37,708 bases of DNA, taken from positions 1 to 37,708 of the forward strand of contig CABVDD010000020.1 in NCBI GenBank assembly GCA_902497095.1, given 5' to 3'. The first letter of the stretch is position 1; every line of letters begins with the position of its first letter. The translations under genes and the position numbers were made by a program. The DNA comes from an uncultured Faecalicoccus sp. GTDB lineage: Bacteria > Bacillota_I > Bacilli_A > Erysipelotrichales > Erysipelotrichaceae. Below are positions 31,235 through 37,708 of the stretch, in pieces. Below the pieces are notes generated by a model. That model saw only the letters and a program-made list of their open reading frames with translations, did not search any database and was not told the DNA's origin.

Positions 31235-31954
31235 TTAGTTGATTTGAGCAAGGATAGCTTCCGCAATCGAACGAGCAATACGATCTTGATATTCCTCATT
31301 GGTTAGATTGGAATAATCTTCGGCATTTGTTAGATAACCTAGTTCAATCATGATTGTCGGGATAGACTGATCCATCAGGATTGGAAAATTTTCATAATGA
31401 TCACTGTCTAAACCATTAAAACGCGAATAGTTGATCGACATAAGTTTTTCATTGATGCCATTGCATAAATCTATCAATTCTTCCTTAGGATGTGTAAATA
31501 AGGAATATCCCTGAATCGTAGTATCCACATCATCACTCATATGTATACTTATAAGATATTGTGCATTTTGATCTTTGGCCAGCTGAATACGCTGTTTACT
31601 GGAATCTATTTCATTAGCTGAAACAATAGTTGAATCATCTGTTCTTGTATAAACGACATTATATTCTGCTTGTGATAAATACTCACCTATCTTCGAAACG
31701 ATCTGTAAATTGATATCTTTTTCCGGTATTTGATCTTGTGCTGTATATCCGTAATCTATACCTCCGCCACCAGCATCTAAACAAATGACAGCTTTCGATT
31801 CAGAAATTCCTATGTCAATGGTATCGTTTGTTTTTGCGCTTGTGGTAGTATTGACAGGTGTACGAATGACTGGTTGGCTTACTGTATGAAGATTAGGCTG
31901 GACGATCAAGGCCATGATCAGGGCCGCCATCAAAAACCATAAAGCTCTTTTCAT
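31235..31954 (-). CDS. Amidase_3-fold (N-acetylmuramoyl-L-alanine amidase-like) protein lacking a zinc histidine
   Basis: A 239-aa protein with an N-terminal hydrophobic segment (residues 4-19), so it is membrane-anchored or secreted, and an Amidase_3 domain from about 55 to 236. Active members cut the MurNAc-L-Ala bond in peptidoglycan with zinc held by His, Glu and His. Here E79, H138 (ISIHMSDD) and the catalytic E204 (MIELGYLTN) are present. The first histidine, in the DxGHGGxDxG motif, is replaced: residues 60-68 read D-A-G-G-G-G-I-D-Y. The ATG at 31954, with AGGGGGTG 8 nt upstream, is preferred over an in-frame start 54 bases earlier. It may be inactive or regulatory. Confidence 0.82.
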   Translation of the reverse strand: MKRALWFLMAALIMALIVQPNLHTVSQPVIRTPVNTTTSAKTNDTIDIGISESKAVICLDAGGGGIDYGYTAQDQIPEKDINLQIVSKIGEYLSQAEYNVVYTRTDDSTIVSANEIDSSKQRIQLAKDQNAQYLISIHMSDDVDTTIQGYSLFTHPKEELIDLCNGINEKLMSINYSRFNGLDSDHYENFPILMDQSIPTIMIELGYLTNAEDYSNLTNEEYQDRIARSIAEAILAQIN

Positions 31955-32068
31955 GGTTACACCCCCTAAAATCTTTACCATCATATCATAAATGGATGTC
32001 TTTGACACCCATTAGTCATACTTTCTTGTTGTCATAAAATTTGTTATACTGTGATATGGTGAGTGAAT

Positions 32069-32812
32069 GTGGAATTTAAAGTAACAATTGACCAATTTGA
32101 AGGACCGCTTGATTTGATGCTTCATCTGATCAAGGAAAATAAACTTGATCTTTTTGATTTGGATATGCTTGTTTTGGCAAATCAGTACATTGATTTTATT
32201 CATCAGATGAAAAATCTTCATTTAGAAGTTGCCAGTGAATATTTAAGTGAACTTGCTGCTTTATTGGAATATAAAAGCCGTAAGCTTTTACCAAGAGAAG
32301 AAGTGGTTGTAGAAGAAGAATATGAAGAAGAACAACAGCGGCAAAGATTAGTAGAACGCTTATTAGAATATCAGCGCTATAAAGAAGTTTCCGCTTCTTT
32401 AAAAGATTCTTTTGAACAGCGCCAAATGCATTTTACTAGACCTGCTGCTTCTTTGATTGAATCCTGGTCAAAGCCAATAGAGCTAGATCATCTAAAGACT
32501 CAATCACCTTACGAACTTGTTAAAGCGATGCAGCGTGTCATGCACCGAATGATTTTATTACAACCTTATGAAACAAAAGTTACGATCAAAGAGTTATCCG
32601 TAGAAGAAAGACTAGAGCAAATTCAAAGTTTTCTAAAACATACAGATCGCCCTATAGAATTTGAAGAACTTTGTCAGGACTGTGTAAACCTTCATATGGT
32701 CGTAGTTACATTTTTAGCCATATTAGATCTGATTCATCAAAAAATGTTAGATTTTACAATGGATGAAGAAGATCATATTTATGTAAAGAAGGGAGAATTG
32801 CTTCATGCCTAA
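32069..32812 (+). CDS. scpA: Segregation and condensation protein A
   Basis: A 247-aa kleisin that, with ScpB, bridges the SMC ATPase dimer in chromosome condensation and segregation. The N-terminal FEGPLDLMLHLIKENKLDL and SEYLSELAALLEYKSRKLLP are ScpA hallmarks, and a winged-helix C-terminus follows an acidic linker (VVVEEEYEEEQQ). Two in-frame GTG codons are possible starts (32063 and 32069). The second gives MEFKVTIDQFEG, matching the Bacillus protein's start, and has GGTGA 6 nt upstream. It is the first gene of a six-gene overlapping operon. A TATACT at 32045 may be its -10; the -35 is unclear. Confidence 0.92.
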   Translation: MEFKVTIDQFEGPLDLMLHLIKENKLDLFDLDMLVLANQYIDFIHQMKNLHLEVASEYLSELAALLEYKSRKLLPREEVVVEEEYEEEQQRQRLVERLLEYQRYKEVSASLKDSFEQRQMHFTRPAASLIESWSKPIELDHLKTQSPYELVKAMQRVMHRMILLQPYETKVTIKELSVEERLEQIQSFLKHTDRPIEFEELCQDCVNLHMVVVTFLAILDLIHQKMLDFTMDEEDHIYVKKGELLHA

Positions 32813-33353
32813 TGTAAAAGCTTTGATAGAAGGTTTGATCTTTTTAAGCGGAGAAGAAGGTCTTTCATTGATTCAAATACAAAATGCCTTACAAATTGAA
32901 GATGCACAAAGTATAAAAGAAGCACTTCTTTCTTTGAAAGTTGATTATTCAAAAACGGATAAAGGTATTGAATTAGTTGAATATGCCAGCCGATATAAAT
33001 TTGTTACAAAAGAATTTGTATATCCTTATGGTCAAAAGTTGTTTGAAAATATCCAACATCCAACACTTTCACAGGCAGCCATAGAAACTTTGGCAATTAT
33101 TGCTTATAAGCAGCCGGTAACTCGTGTAGAAATTGAAGAAATTCGCGGTGTGAATTGTGAAATGATGTTAAAAAAGTTACAGGCCCGTGGATTGATTGAA
33201 GCTAAAGATCGATTGGATGTAGTAGGAAAACCGTTATTGTATCAAGTTACTGATACTTTTTTAGATACATTTCAATTAGAAACGATTAAAGAACTTCCAC
33301 AGCTTCCTAAACCTCAGGAAGAACAAGAATTGTTTGGCAAGGAGGAACAATAA
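32805..33353 (+). CDS. scpB: Segregation and condensation protein B
   Basis: A 182-aa partner of ScpA with two winged-helix domains; the dimer binds the ScpA linker in the SMC complex. The conserved ALIEGLIFLSGEEGL opens the protein, and QAAIETLAIIAYKQPVTRVE with IEEIRGVNCEMMLKKL is the family signature near residue 90. It overlaps scpA by 8 bp, with AGAAGGGAG upstream, consistent with coupled 1:1 or 1:2 synthesis. Confidence 0.95.
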   Translation: MPNVKALIEGLIFLSGEEGLSLIQIQNALQIEDAQSIKEALLSLKVDYSKTDKGIELVEYASRYKFVTKEFVYPYGQKLFENIQHPTLSQAAIETLAIIAYKQPVTRVEIEEIRGVNCEMMLKKLQARGLIEAKDRLDVVGKPLLYQVTDTFLDTFQLETIKELPQLPKPQEEQELFGKEEQ

Positions 33354-34081
33354 TGGAGCGTTTACAAAAAGCAATTGCGCAATCCGGCTTTTGTTCAAGA
33401 AGAAAAGCGGAAGAATACATACTACAGGGAAAAGTCAAAGTGAACGGAAAAGTTGTAGATATCTTAGGAAGTAAAGTAAAACCTAATGATACCATTACTA
33501 TCAACGGACAAGCATTGTCACGGGAAGATAAAGTTTACTATGTAATGAATAAACCAAAAGGCTGTGTTTGTACAAGTAAAGATGAGCATGGAAGAAAAAC
33601 AGTACTGGATTATATTCATGTGGATCAAAGAGTGTATCCGGTTGGCCGTTTGGATTACGATACAAGTGGTGTGTTGTTGATGACCAATGATGGAGATTTT
33701 ACCAATAAGATGATTCATCCTCGCTATCATCTTCCTAAAACGTATATTGTAAATCTTCAGGGAATATTAAGCGATGAAGATATACGCAAATTACGAAAAG
33801 GCTTAAGTAATAAAAATGAATCGTATCTGCCTGCCAGAGTTTACATGTTAGAAACAGATCCGACAAGAGATCGTTGTCGTTTTGAATTAACGATCACTGA
33901 AGGAAAGAATCATCAAGTAAAAAACATGATGGCAATGTTAGGTTATGAAGTACGTCGTTTGCATCGAAAACGATTTGGTTTTATTGAAACGGATACTTTA
34001 AAACCTGGTGAAATTCGTCAATTAAAACCTTATGAAGTAAAAAAACTGTTGTATCTTGCCAATCAAGGAGAAACAAAATGA
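33353..34081 (+). CDS. rluB: RsuA/RluB-family rRNA pseudouridine synthase
   Basis: A 242-aa enzyme converting a specific uridine to pseudouridine in ribosomal RNA (23S U2605 for RluB; scpB-adjacent genes are usually this type). An S4 RNA-binding domain (residues 1-60, AIAQSGFCSRRKAEEYILQG) precedes the catalytic domain with the nucleophile aspartate in PVGRLDYDTSGVLLMTNDG. The start shares one base with the scpB stop (TAATG), and GGAGG lies inside the end of scpB. The choice between RluB and the 16S enzyme RsuA rests on neighbourhood. Confidence 0.9.
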   Translation: MERLQKAIAQSGFCSRRKAEEYILQGKVKVNGKVVDILGSKVKPNDTITINGQALSREDKVYYVMNKPKGCVCTSKDEHGRKTVLDYIHVDQRVYPVGRLDYDTSGVLLMTNDGDFTNKMIHPRYHLPKTYIVNLQGILSDEDIRKLRKGLSNKNESYLPARVYMLETDPTRDRCRFELTITEGKNHQVKNMMAMLGYEVRRLHRKRFGFIETDTLKPGEIRQLKPYEVKKLLYLANQGETK

Positions 34082-34806
34082 AACAGGTATTTGTAGAAGA
34101 GGCTTGTACACTGCACTCTAAAATTTTGTTGGATACTAAGCAAGCGCATCATTTATTTGATGTTTTGCGTATCGAACAAAAAGAAACAGTTCGTGTAATC
34201 AGCAAGCAGGGTGGTGCATTTTTGGCAAAACCTTTACAAAAACCATATTTATATATAACAGATGAAATTGAGGTGCCAGCATCTTTGCATCATATTACGC
34301 TTTGTTGTGCGCTTATCAAACAAGATCGTTTTGAATATATGCTTCAAAAAGCCTGTGAATTAGGAGTCAGTCGCATAGTACCTTTTGAAAGTCGTTTTTC
34401 GATCATACGAATTGATGAAAAGAAAAAAGAAAAGAAATATGAACGCTGGCAACAGATCATTTTAGATGCTTGTAAGCAATGCAATCGTAACGATCTAGTG
34501 CAGTTAGAACCTATACAAAGCATAGAAACATTGCATAACTATCAAGGAAAATGCAATTTGGTTTGTTATGAAAAACAAAACGAGGCTTCCATGCATATTG
34601 CTTCCTATTTAAAAGAAGATCCTCGATCCATTTCTGTTGTGATCGGACCTGAAGGTGGATTTGATGTCAATGAAATCGATATTTTACAAGACGATCATTT
34701 TATTCCTGTTACTTTAGGCAAAAGAATACTTAGAGCAGAGACCGCTGCGATTTATGCCTTATCCTGCATTGATTATCAGCATGCTTTATCAAAGGAGGAA
34801 AAGTAG
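34078..34806 (+). CDS. rsmE: 16S rRNA (uracil1498-N3)-methyltransferase
   Basis: A 242-aa SPOUT-class methyltransferase that uses SAM to methylate U1498 in the decoding region of 16S rRNA. The PUA-like N-terminal domain is residues 1-70. The knotted SAM site is VVIGPEGGFDVNEID and VTLGKRILRAETAAIYALS in the C-terminal third. It overlaps the pseudouridine synthase gene by 4 bp (ATGA) with AAGGAGAAAC upstream. Two rRNA modification genes in tandem fit a translation-maintenance operon. Confidence 0.93.
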   Translation: MKQVFVEEACTLHSKILLDTKQAHHLFDVLRIEQKETVRVISKQGGAFLAKPLQKPYLYITDEIEVPASLHHITLCCALIKQDRFEYMLQKACELGVSRIVPFESRFSIIRIDEKKKEKKYERWQQIILDACKQCNRNDLVQLEPIQSIETLHNYQGKCNLVCYEKQNEASMHIASYLKEDPRSISVVIGPEGGFDVNEIDILQDDHFIPVTLGKRILRAETAAIYALSCIDYQHALSKEEK

Positions 34807-36104
34807 TGCGATTCAGTATCACCACACTTGGCTGCAAGGTTAACAGCTATGAATCTAATTTTTATAAAGAACAATTAGAAAAACAAGGACATCATATGGT
34901 TGGTGTAAATGAGCCTTGTGATGTTTGTATTATTAATACATGCACCGTAACAAATACGGCTGCCGCAAAATCCAGGCAAAAAATTCATTCTTTAAAAAAG
35001 GCCCATCCAAATGCTTTGATAGTTGTAGTGGGATGTTATGTGCAACATGCCGATGCAAAAGAAAGAAAGGATCTGGACGTGGATTTAATTATTGGAGCCA
35101 ATCATAAAAATGAATTGACATTCCAAATTGAAGAATTATTGAAAAATCACGTTCGAAAAGACTTAGTAGAAGATATTCACGATTTCACTTGTTTTGAAGA
35201 AATGCCTATTCATGTGTATGAATCAAAACATCGTGCTTTTTTAAAAATTGAAGATGGATGTAATCAATTCTGCAGTTATTGTGCTATTCCTTTTGCCAGA
35301 GGCCCACAACGCTCTTTATCAAAAGAGAAGGTTATCAACATTGCACGATCCTTATCGGATAAAGGACATTATGAAATTGTTTTAACAGGCATTCATACTG
35401 GACGATATCAGGATGGAAACATCACATTGGCTAAATTGCTTAAAGAACTCTTAGAGAAAACCGATGCACGCGTACACTATCGAATCTCAAGTATTGAGAT
35501 CACTGAAGTGGATGATGAACTGATTGGTCTTATGAAGTCAACAAACCGTATTTGTCATCATTTACATATACCGATTCAATCTGGTTGCGATGCGACATTA
35601 AAGCGTATGAATCGTCCATATACTATTGATGCGTTTAAAGAACGTTTAGATATCATACGAAAGGAAATTCCGGATATTTCTATTTCTACCGATGTGATTT
35701 GCGGCTTTGTACAGGAAAGTGATGAAGAATTTGAAGCTACTTATAAGAACCTTCAAGATTGTGCTTTTTCTTTCTTGCATGTTTTTCCATATTCAAAGCG
35801 TAATGGAACAGCCGCCAGTAAGATGAAAGGGGAAGTACATGGTTCTATTGTCAAAGAGCGAGTGAATCGTTTATTGGCATTATCGAATGAACTACGTAAA
35901 CGAGATATGGAACGATTTGATACTTTAGAAGTATTGATTGAAAAAAAAGATCAAGATGGCATCTATCATGGCTATAGTCAACAATATCATCCGGTAAAAA
36001 TCTATAGTGATGATATACTAGATTCTCGAATTACTGTTGCGTGGAATGAAATAAAAGAACACACTTATATCGTGTATAAGAAAGAAGGATCGTTATGCGA
36101 CTAA
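34806..36104 (+). CDS. mtaB: tRNA (N6-threonylcarbamoyladenosine37-C2) methylthiotransferase
   Basis: A 432-aa radical SAM methylthiotransferase turning t6A37 into ms2t6A37 in ANN-decoding tRNAs. The N-terminal MTTase domain has its cluster cysteine C10 in TLGCKVNSYES and further ones in INTCTVTN and VVGCYVQ. The radical SAM cluster is C152, C156, C159 (DGCNQFCSYCAIPFARG), and a C-terminal TRAM-like part follows. LGCKVN rather than the MiaB form, together with rsmE upstream, supports MtaB. The start is GTG at 34806, sharing a base with the rsmE TAG; AAAGGAGG lies 9 nt upstream. Confidence 0.92.
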   Translation: MRFSITTLGCKVNSYESNFYKEQLEKQGHHMVGVNEPCDVCIINTCTVTNTAAAKSRQKIHSLKKAHPNALIVVVGCYVQHADAKERKDLDVDLIIGANHKNELTFQIEELLKNHVRKDLVEDIHDFTCFEEMPIHVYESKHRAFLKIEDGCNQFCSYCAIPFARGPQRSLSKEKVINIARSLSDKGHYEIVLTGIHTGRYQDGNITLAKLLKELLEKTDARVHYRISSIEITEVDDELIGLMKSTNRICHHLHIPIQSGCDATLKRMNRPYTIDAFKERLDIIRKEIPDISISTDVICGFVQESDEEFEATYKNLQDCAFSFLHVFPYSKRNGTAASKMKGEVHGSIVKERVNRLLALSNELRKRDMERFDTLEVLIEKKDQDGIYHGYSQQYHPVKIYSDDILDSRITVAWNEIKEHTYIVYKKEGSLCD

Positions 36105-37540
36105 GCAAGCTTTTTAAAAATGCGCCTACTGTCAATGTCACAGGTTTATGTTTTGATTCCAGAAAAGTACAAAAAGGGGATCTTTACTTTTGCCTTCCTG
36201 GAATGACGTATGATGGACATGATTTTATTGATCAGGCGGTTGAAAAGGGAGCGATTGGTATCGTTCATTCTAAAGAAATAGAAAATAAATTGGAAGGAGC
36301 TGTTTATATACGAGTTGAAGATGTGGTAACAGCCATGAATCAATGCGCTCGTTTATTTTATGCCAAACCTTCTGATAAAATGATGATGTATGGTATTACT
36401 GGTACAAACGGGAAAAGTACATGTGCCAATATCATAAAATATATTCGTGAGCTCAAAGAGCCTTGTGGTTATATTGGAACCATTGCGATCGAGTATGGAA
36501 AAGTACGTTTAGCACCAGATTTGACGACTCCAGATGCTCTTTTTCTTCAGAAGAAATTAAGTGATATGGTACGTGCTGGTATGAAATCTTGTGCCCTGGA
36601 AGTCAGTTCGCATGGTTTAGCACAACATCGTGTGGATGCGATTCGTTTCGATGTGGCAATCTTTACAAACTTCACTTACGATCATTTGGATTTTCATGGA
36701 ACCATGGAAAGTTATTTTAATGCCAAATCGATCTTATTTAAAAATTTGGTCAAAGAGGATGGCTTTTCTGTTTTAAATGTAGATGATGATAAATATGAAG
36801 CTTTAAAATCGCTTTCTAGAGCTCGAGTGGTTACTTATGGAGTCAATAAGGAATGTGATTATCGAGCTATAAATATCCGAATTGATTCTGAATCTACAAC
36901 TTTTGATTTAGTTTATCAAGAAAAAATTTATCCCGTTAAGAGCAGTCTAGTAGCTATGTATAACGTATATAATCTTTTAGCCTGTATTGCCGCTTTGCAT
37001 CAGACAGGAATGGATCTGGCAATTATTTTACAAGCTTGTTCCAAGATTCCTCAAATCGAGGGAAGAATGGAACAAATTGACTGTGGACAGCCATTTCATG
37101 TGATCGTTGATTTTGCCCATACTCCTGATGGTATGGAACAAATGCTTCGATATGGACGACACATCGCTGGTGATCATCGTGTGATCAGTGTCTTTGGATC
37201 CGCTGGAAAACGTGATATCGCAAAGCGAAAAGTATTTGGTGAACTGGCTGATCAATATGCCGATCTTATTATTTTGACTGAGGACGATCCGCGTGATGAA
37301 AATCCGAAAGATATTGCCTGTCAGATCAAAGAAGGTATTAAAAATACTCCAAACGTTTTTGTTGAAGATCGCTATGAAGCAATCCGGCAAGCAATTGACA
37401 ATGCATCAGATGGTGATGTGATATTGATCTTGGGAAAAGGGGATGAACCTTTTATGTACCATGAACAAGGTCGTGTACCATGGACTGGTGACAACACTTG
37501 TGCCAGAGAATGTTTGAATCAGGCAGGGTATACGCATTAA
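36095..37540 (+). CDS. murE: UDP-MurNAc-L-Ala-D-Glu ligase adding the third amino acid (MurE)
   Basis: A 481-aa cytoplasmic Mur ligase that adds meso-diaminopimelate or L-lysine to the peptidoglycan precursor using ATP. The P-loop is YGITGTNGKSTCANI near residue 107, with ALEVSSHGL and FTNFTYDHLDFHG following and the C-terminal FGSAGKRD and LGKGDEP segments. The substrate motif DNPR of DAP-adding enzymes reads DDPR here (TEDDPRDENP); as I recall, the Thermotoga enzyme, which can add lysine, also has DDPR, so the third residue is uncertain. It overlaps mtaB by 10 bp and ends the operon. Confidence 0.93.
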   Translation: MRLSKLFKNAPTVNVTGLCFDSRKVQKGDLYFCLPGMTYDGHDFIDQAVEKGAIGIVHSKEIENKLEGAVYIRVEDVVTAMNQCARLFYAKPSDKMMMYGITGTNGKSTCANIIKYIRELKEPCGYIGTIAIEYGKVRLAPDLTTPDALFLQKKLSDMVRAGMKSCALEVSSHGLAQHRVDAIRFDVAIFTNFTYDHLDFHGTMESYFNAKSILFKNLVKEDGFSVLNVDDDKYEALKSLSRARVVTYGVNKECDYRAINIRIDSESTTFDLVYQEKIYPVKSSLVAMYNVYNLLACIAALHQTGMDLAIILQACSKIPQIEGRMEQIDCGQPFHVIVDFAHTPDGMEQMLRYGRHIAGDHRVISVFGSAGKRDIAKRKVFGELADQYADLIILTEDDPRDENPKDIACQIKEGIKNTPNVFVEDRYEAIRQAIDNASDGDVILILGKGDEPFMYHEQGRVPWTGDNTCARECLNQAGYTH

Positions 37541-37564
37541 GATTTAAAAGTCATTTTTCCCTGG

Positions 37565-37594
37565 TATCAAAATGGAGCTTATTCATTTTTGATA
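37565..37594 (+). terminator. Possible weak terminator after murE
   Basis: TATCAAAATG and CATTTTTGATA form an AT-rich stem of about 10 bp with one bulge and a 9-nt loop, 25 nt past the murE stop. No good T-run follows, so termination here is doubtful. The rest of 37595-37674 is AT-rich with a TTAACGTTAA palindrome at 37656-37665 and no gene. Confidence 0.35.
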
Positions 37595-37674
37595 TATTCG
37601 ATTTAAAATGTTATATTATTTTTACTTTCAAGATGTAAAGTTTCATAAAATAGTGTTAACGTTAAGCGAAAATG

Positions 37675-37706
37675 TCACCTAATGTGAAAGGAATCACATT
37701 AGGTGA
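37675..37706. terminator. Long perfect hairpin at the window edge
   Basis: TCACCTAATGTGA and TCACATTAGGTGA make a 13-bp perfect stem with a 6-nt loop AAGGAA. On the minus strand CATTTTCGC follows; on the plus strand the window ends after TT. It is probably the terminator of a convergent gene beyond the window or a shared terminator with murE. Confidence 0.6.
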
Positions 37707-37708
37707 TT

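Noticed and set aside
32056..32079. Seven-codon frame (ATG GTG AGT ... TAA) overlapping the scpA start
   Set aside because: It could be a leader peptide, but it has no ribosome binding site and its codons show no pattern (no regulatory amino acid run).
1..37708. Defence system, prophage, insertion sequence or CRISPR array
   Set aside because: No transposase, integrase, phage, Cas or toxin-antitoxin genes and no regularly spaced repeats were seen. The ATP-grasp/NUDIX/phosphatase cassette was considered as a defence candidate but has no such hallmark.

Overview
The window is low-GC Firmicutes DNA: AT-rich intergenic regions, strong GGAGG-type ribosome binding sites, and tightly packed operons. 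It also has ScpAB with overlapping reading frames, MsmX-type sugar uptake and a catabolite-repression (cre) motif. The gene set (clostridial-type butyrate genes, anaerobic sulfatase maturase, GH112 phosphorylase) points to an anaerobic gut bacterium. An Erysipelotrichia-like organism is my best guess, but no rRNA or other species marker is present. I see no tRNA, rRNA, CRISPR, prophage or insertion sequence.

Region 1 (1-4150) holds an XRE-type regulator with two copies of an unrecognised domain, preceded by a decayed piece of a relative. It is followed by a ROK sugar kinase, a TSUP/TauE permease and an AlkD-like DNA glycosylase. Region 2 (4167-5351) is a first acetyl-CoA acetyltransferase.

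Region 3 (5574-16507) is the most distinctive part. A sulfatase without a signal peptide lies divergent from a sugar ABC importer operon (binding lipoprotein, two permeases, a 57-aa membrane protein, ATPase). The operon continues with GalT and a GH112 galactosyl-HexNAc phosphorylase. An anaerobic sulfatase maturase follows under its own, apparently leaderless, promoter. Together they read as a system that imports a small (possibly sulfated) galactosyl-N-acetylhexosamine glycan, such as a mucin fragment, desulfates it inside the cell and splits it by phosphorolysis. HexNAc kinase and GalE are absent from the locus; the ROK kinase in region 1 is a candidate for part of that gap.

Region 4 (16666-26567) has an M42 aminopeptidase, then a second thiolase divergent from bcd-etfB-etfA-hbd-(terminator)-crt-CoA transferase, and a threonine-aldolase-like enzyme. 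This is a nearly complete acetyl-CoA-to-butyryl-CoA route with a propionate-CoA-transferase-type last step. Good promoters and Rex-like NADH-response sequences lie in the divergent control region, and one motif is shared with the first thiolase's upstream region.

Region 5 (26605-31954, minus strand) is an amidase-fold protein lacking a zinc ligand, then the cassette NUDIX - ATP-grasp - esterase - PPP phosphatase/SH3, then YitT behind a leader with a terminator just before its ribosome binding site. The NUDIX promoter is built into the amidase terminator. Region 6 (32069-37540) is a housekeeping operon of overlapping genes, scpA-scpB-rluB-rsmE-mtaB-murE. The window ends in a long hairpin.
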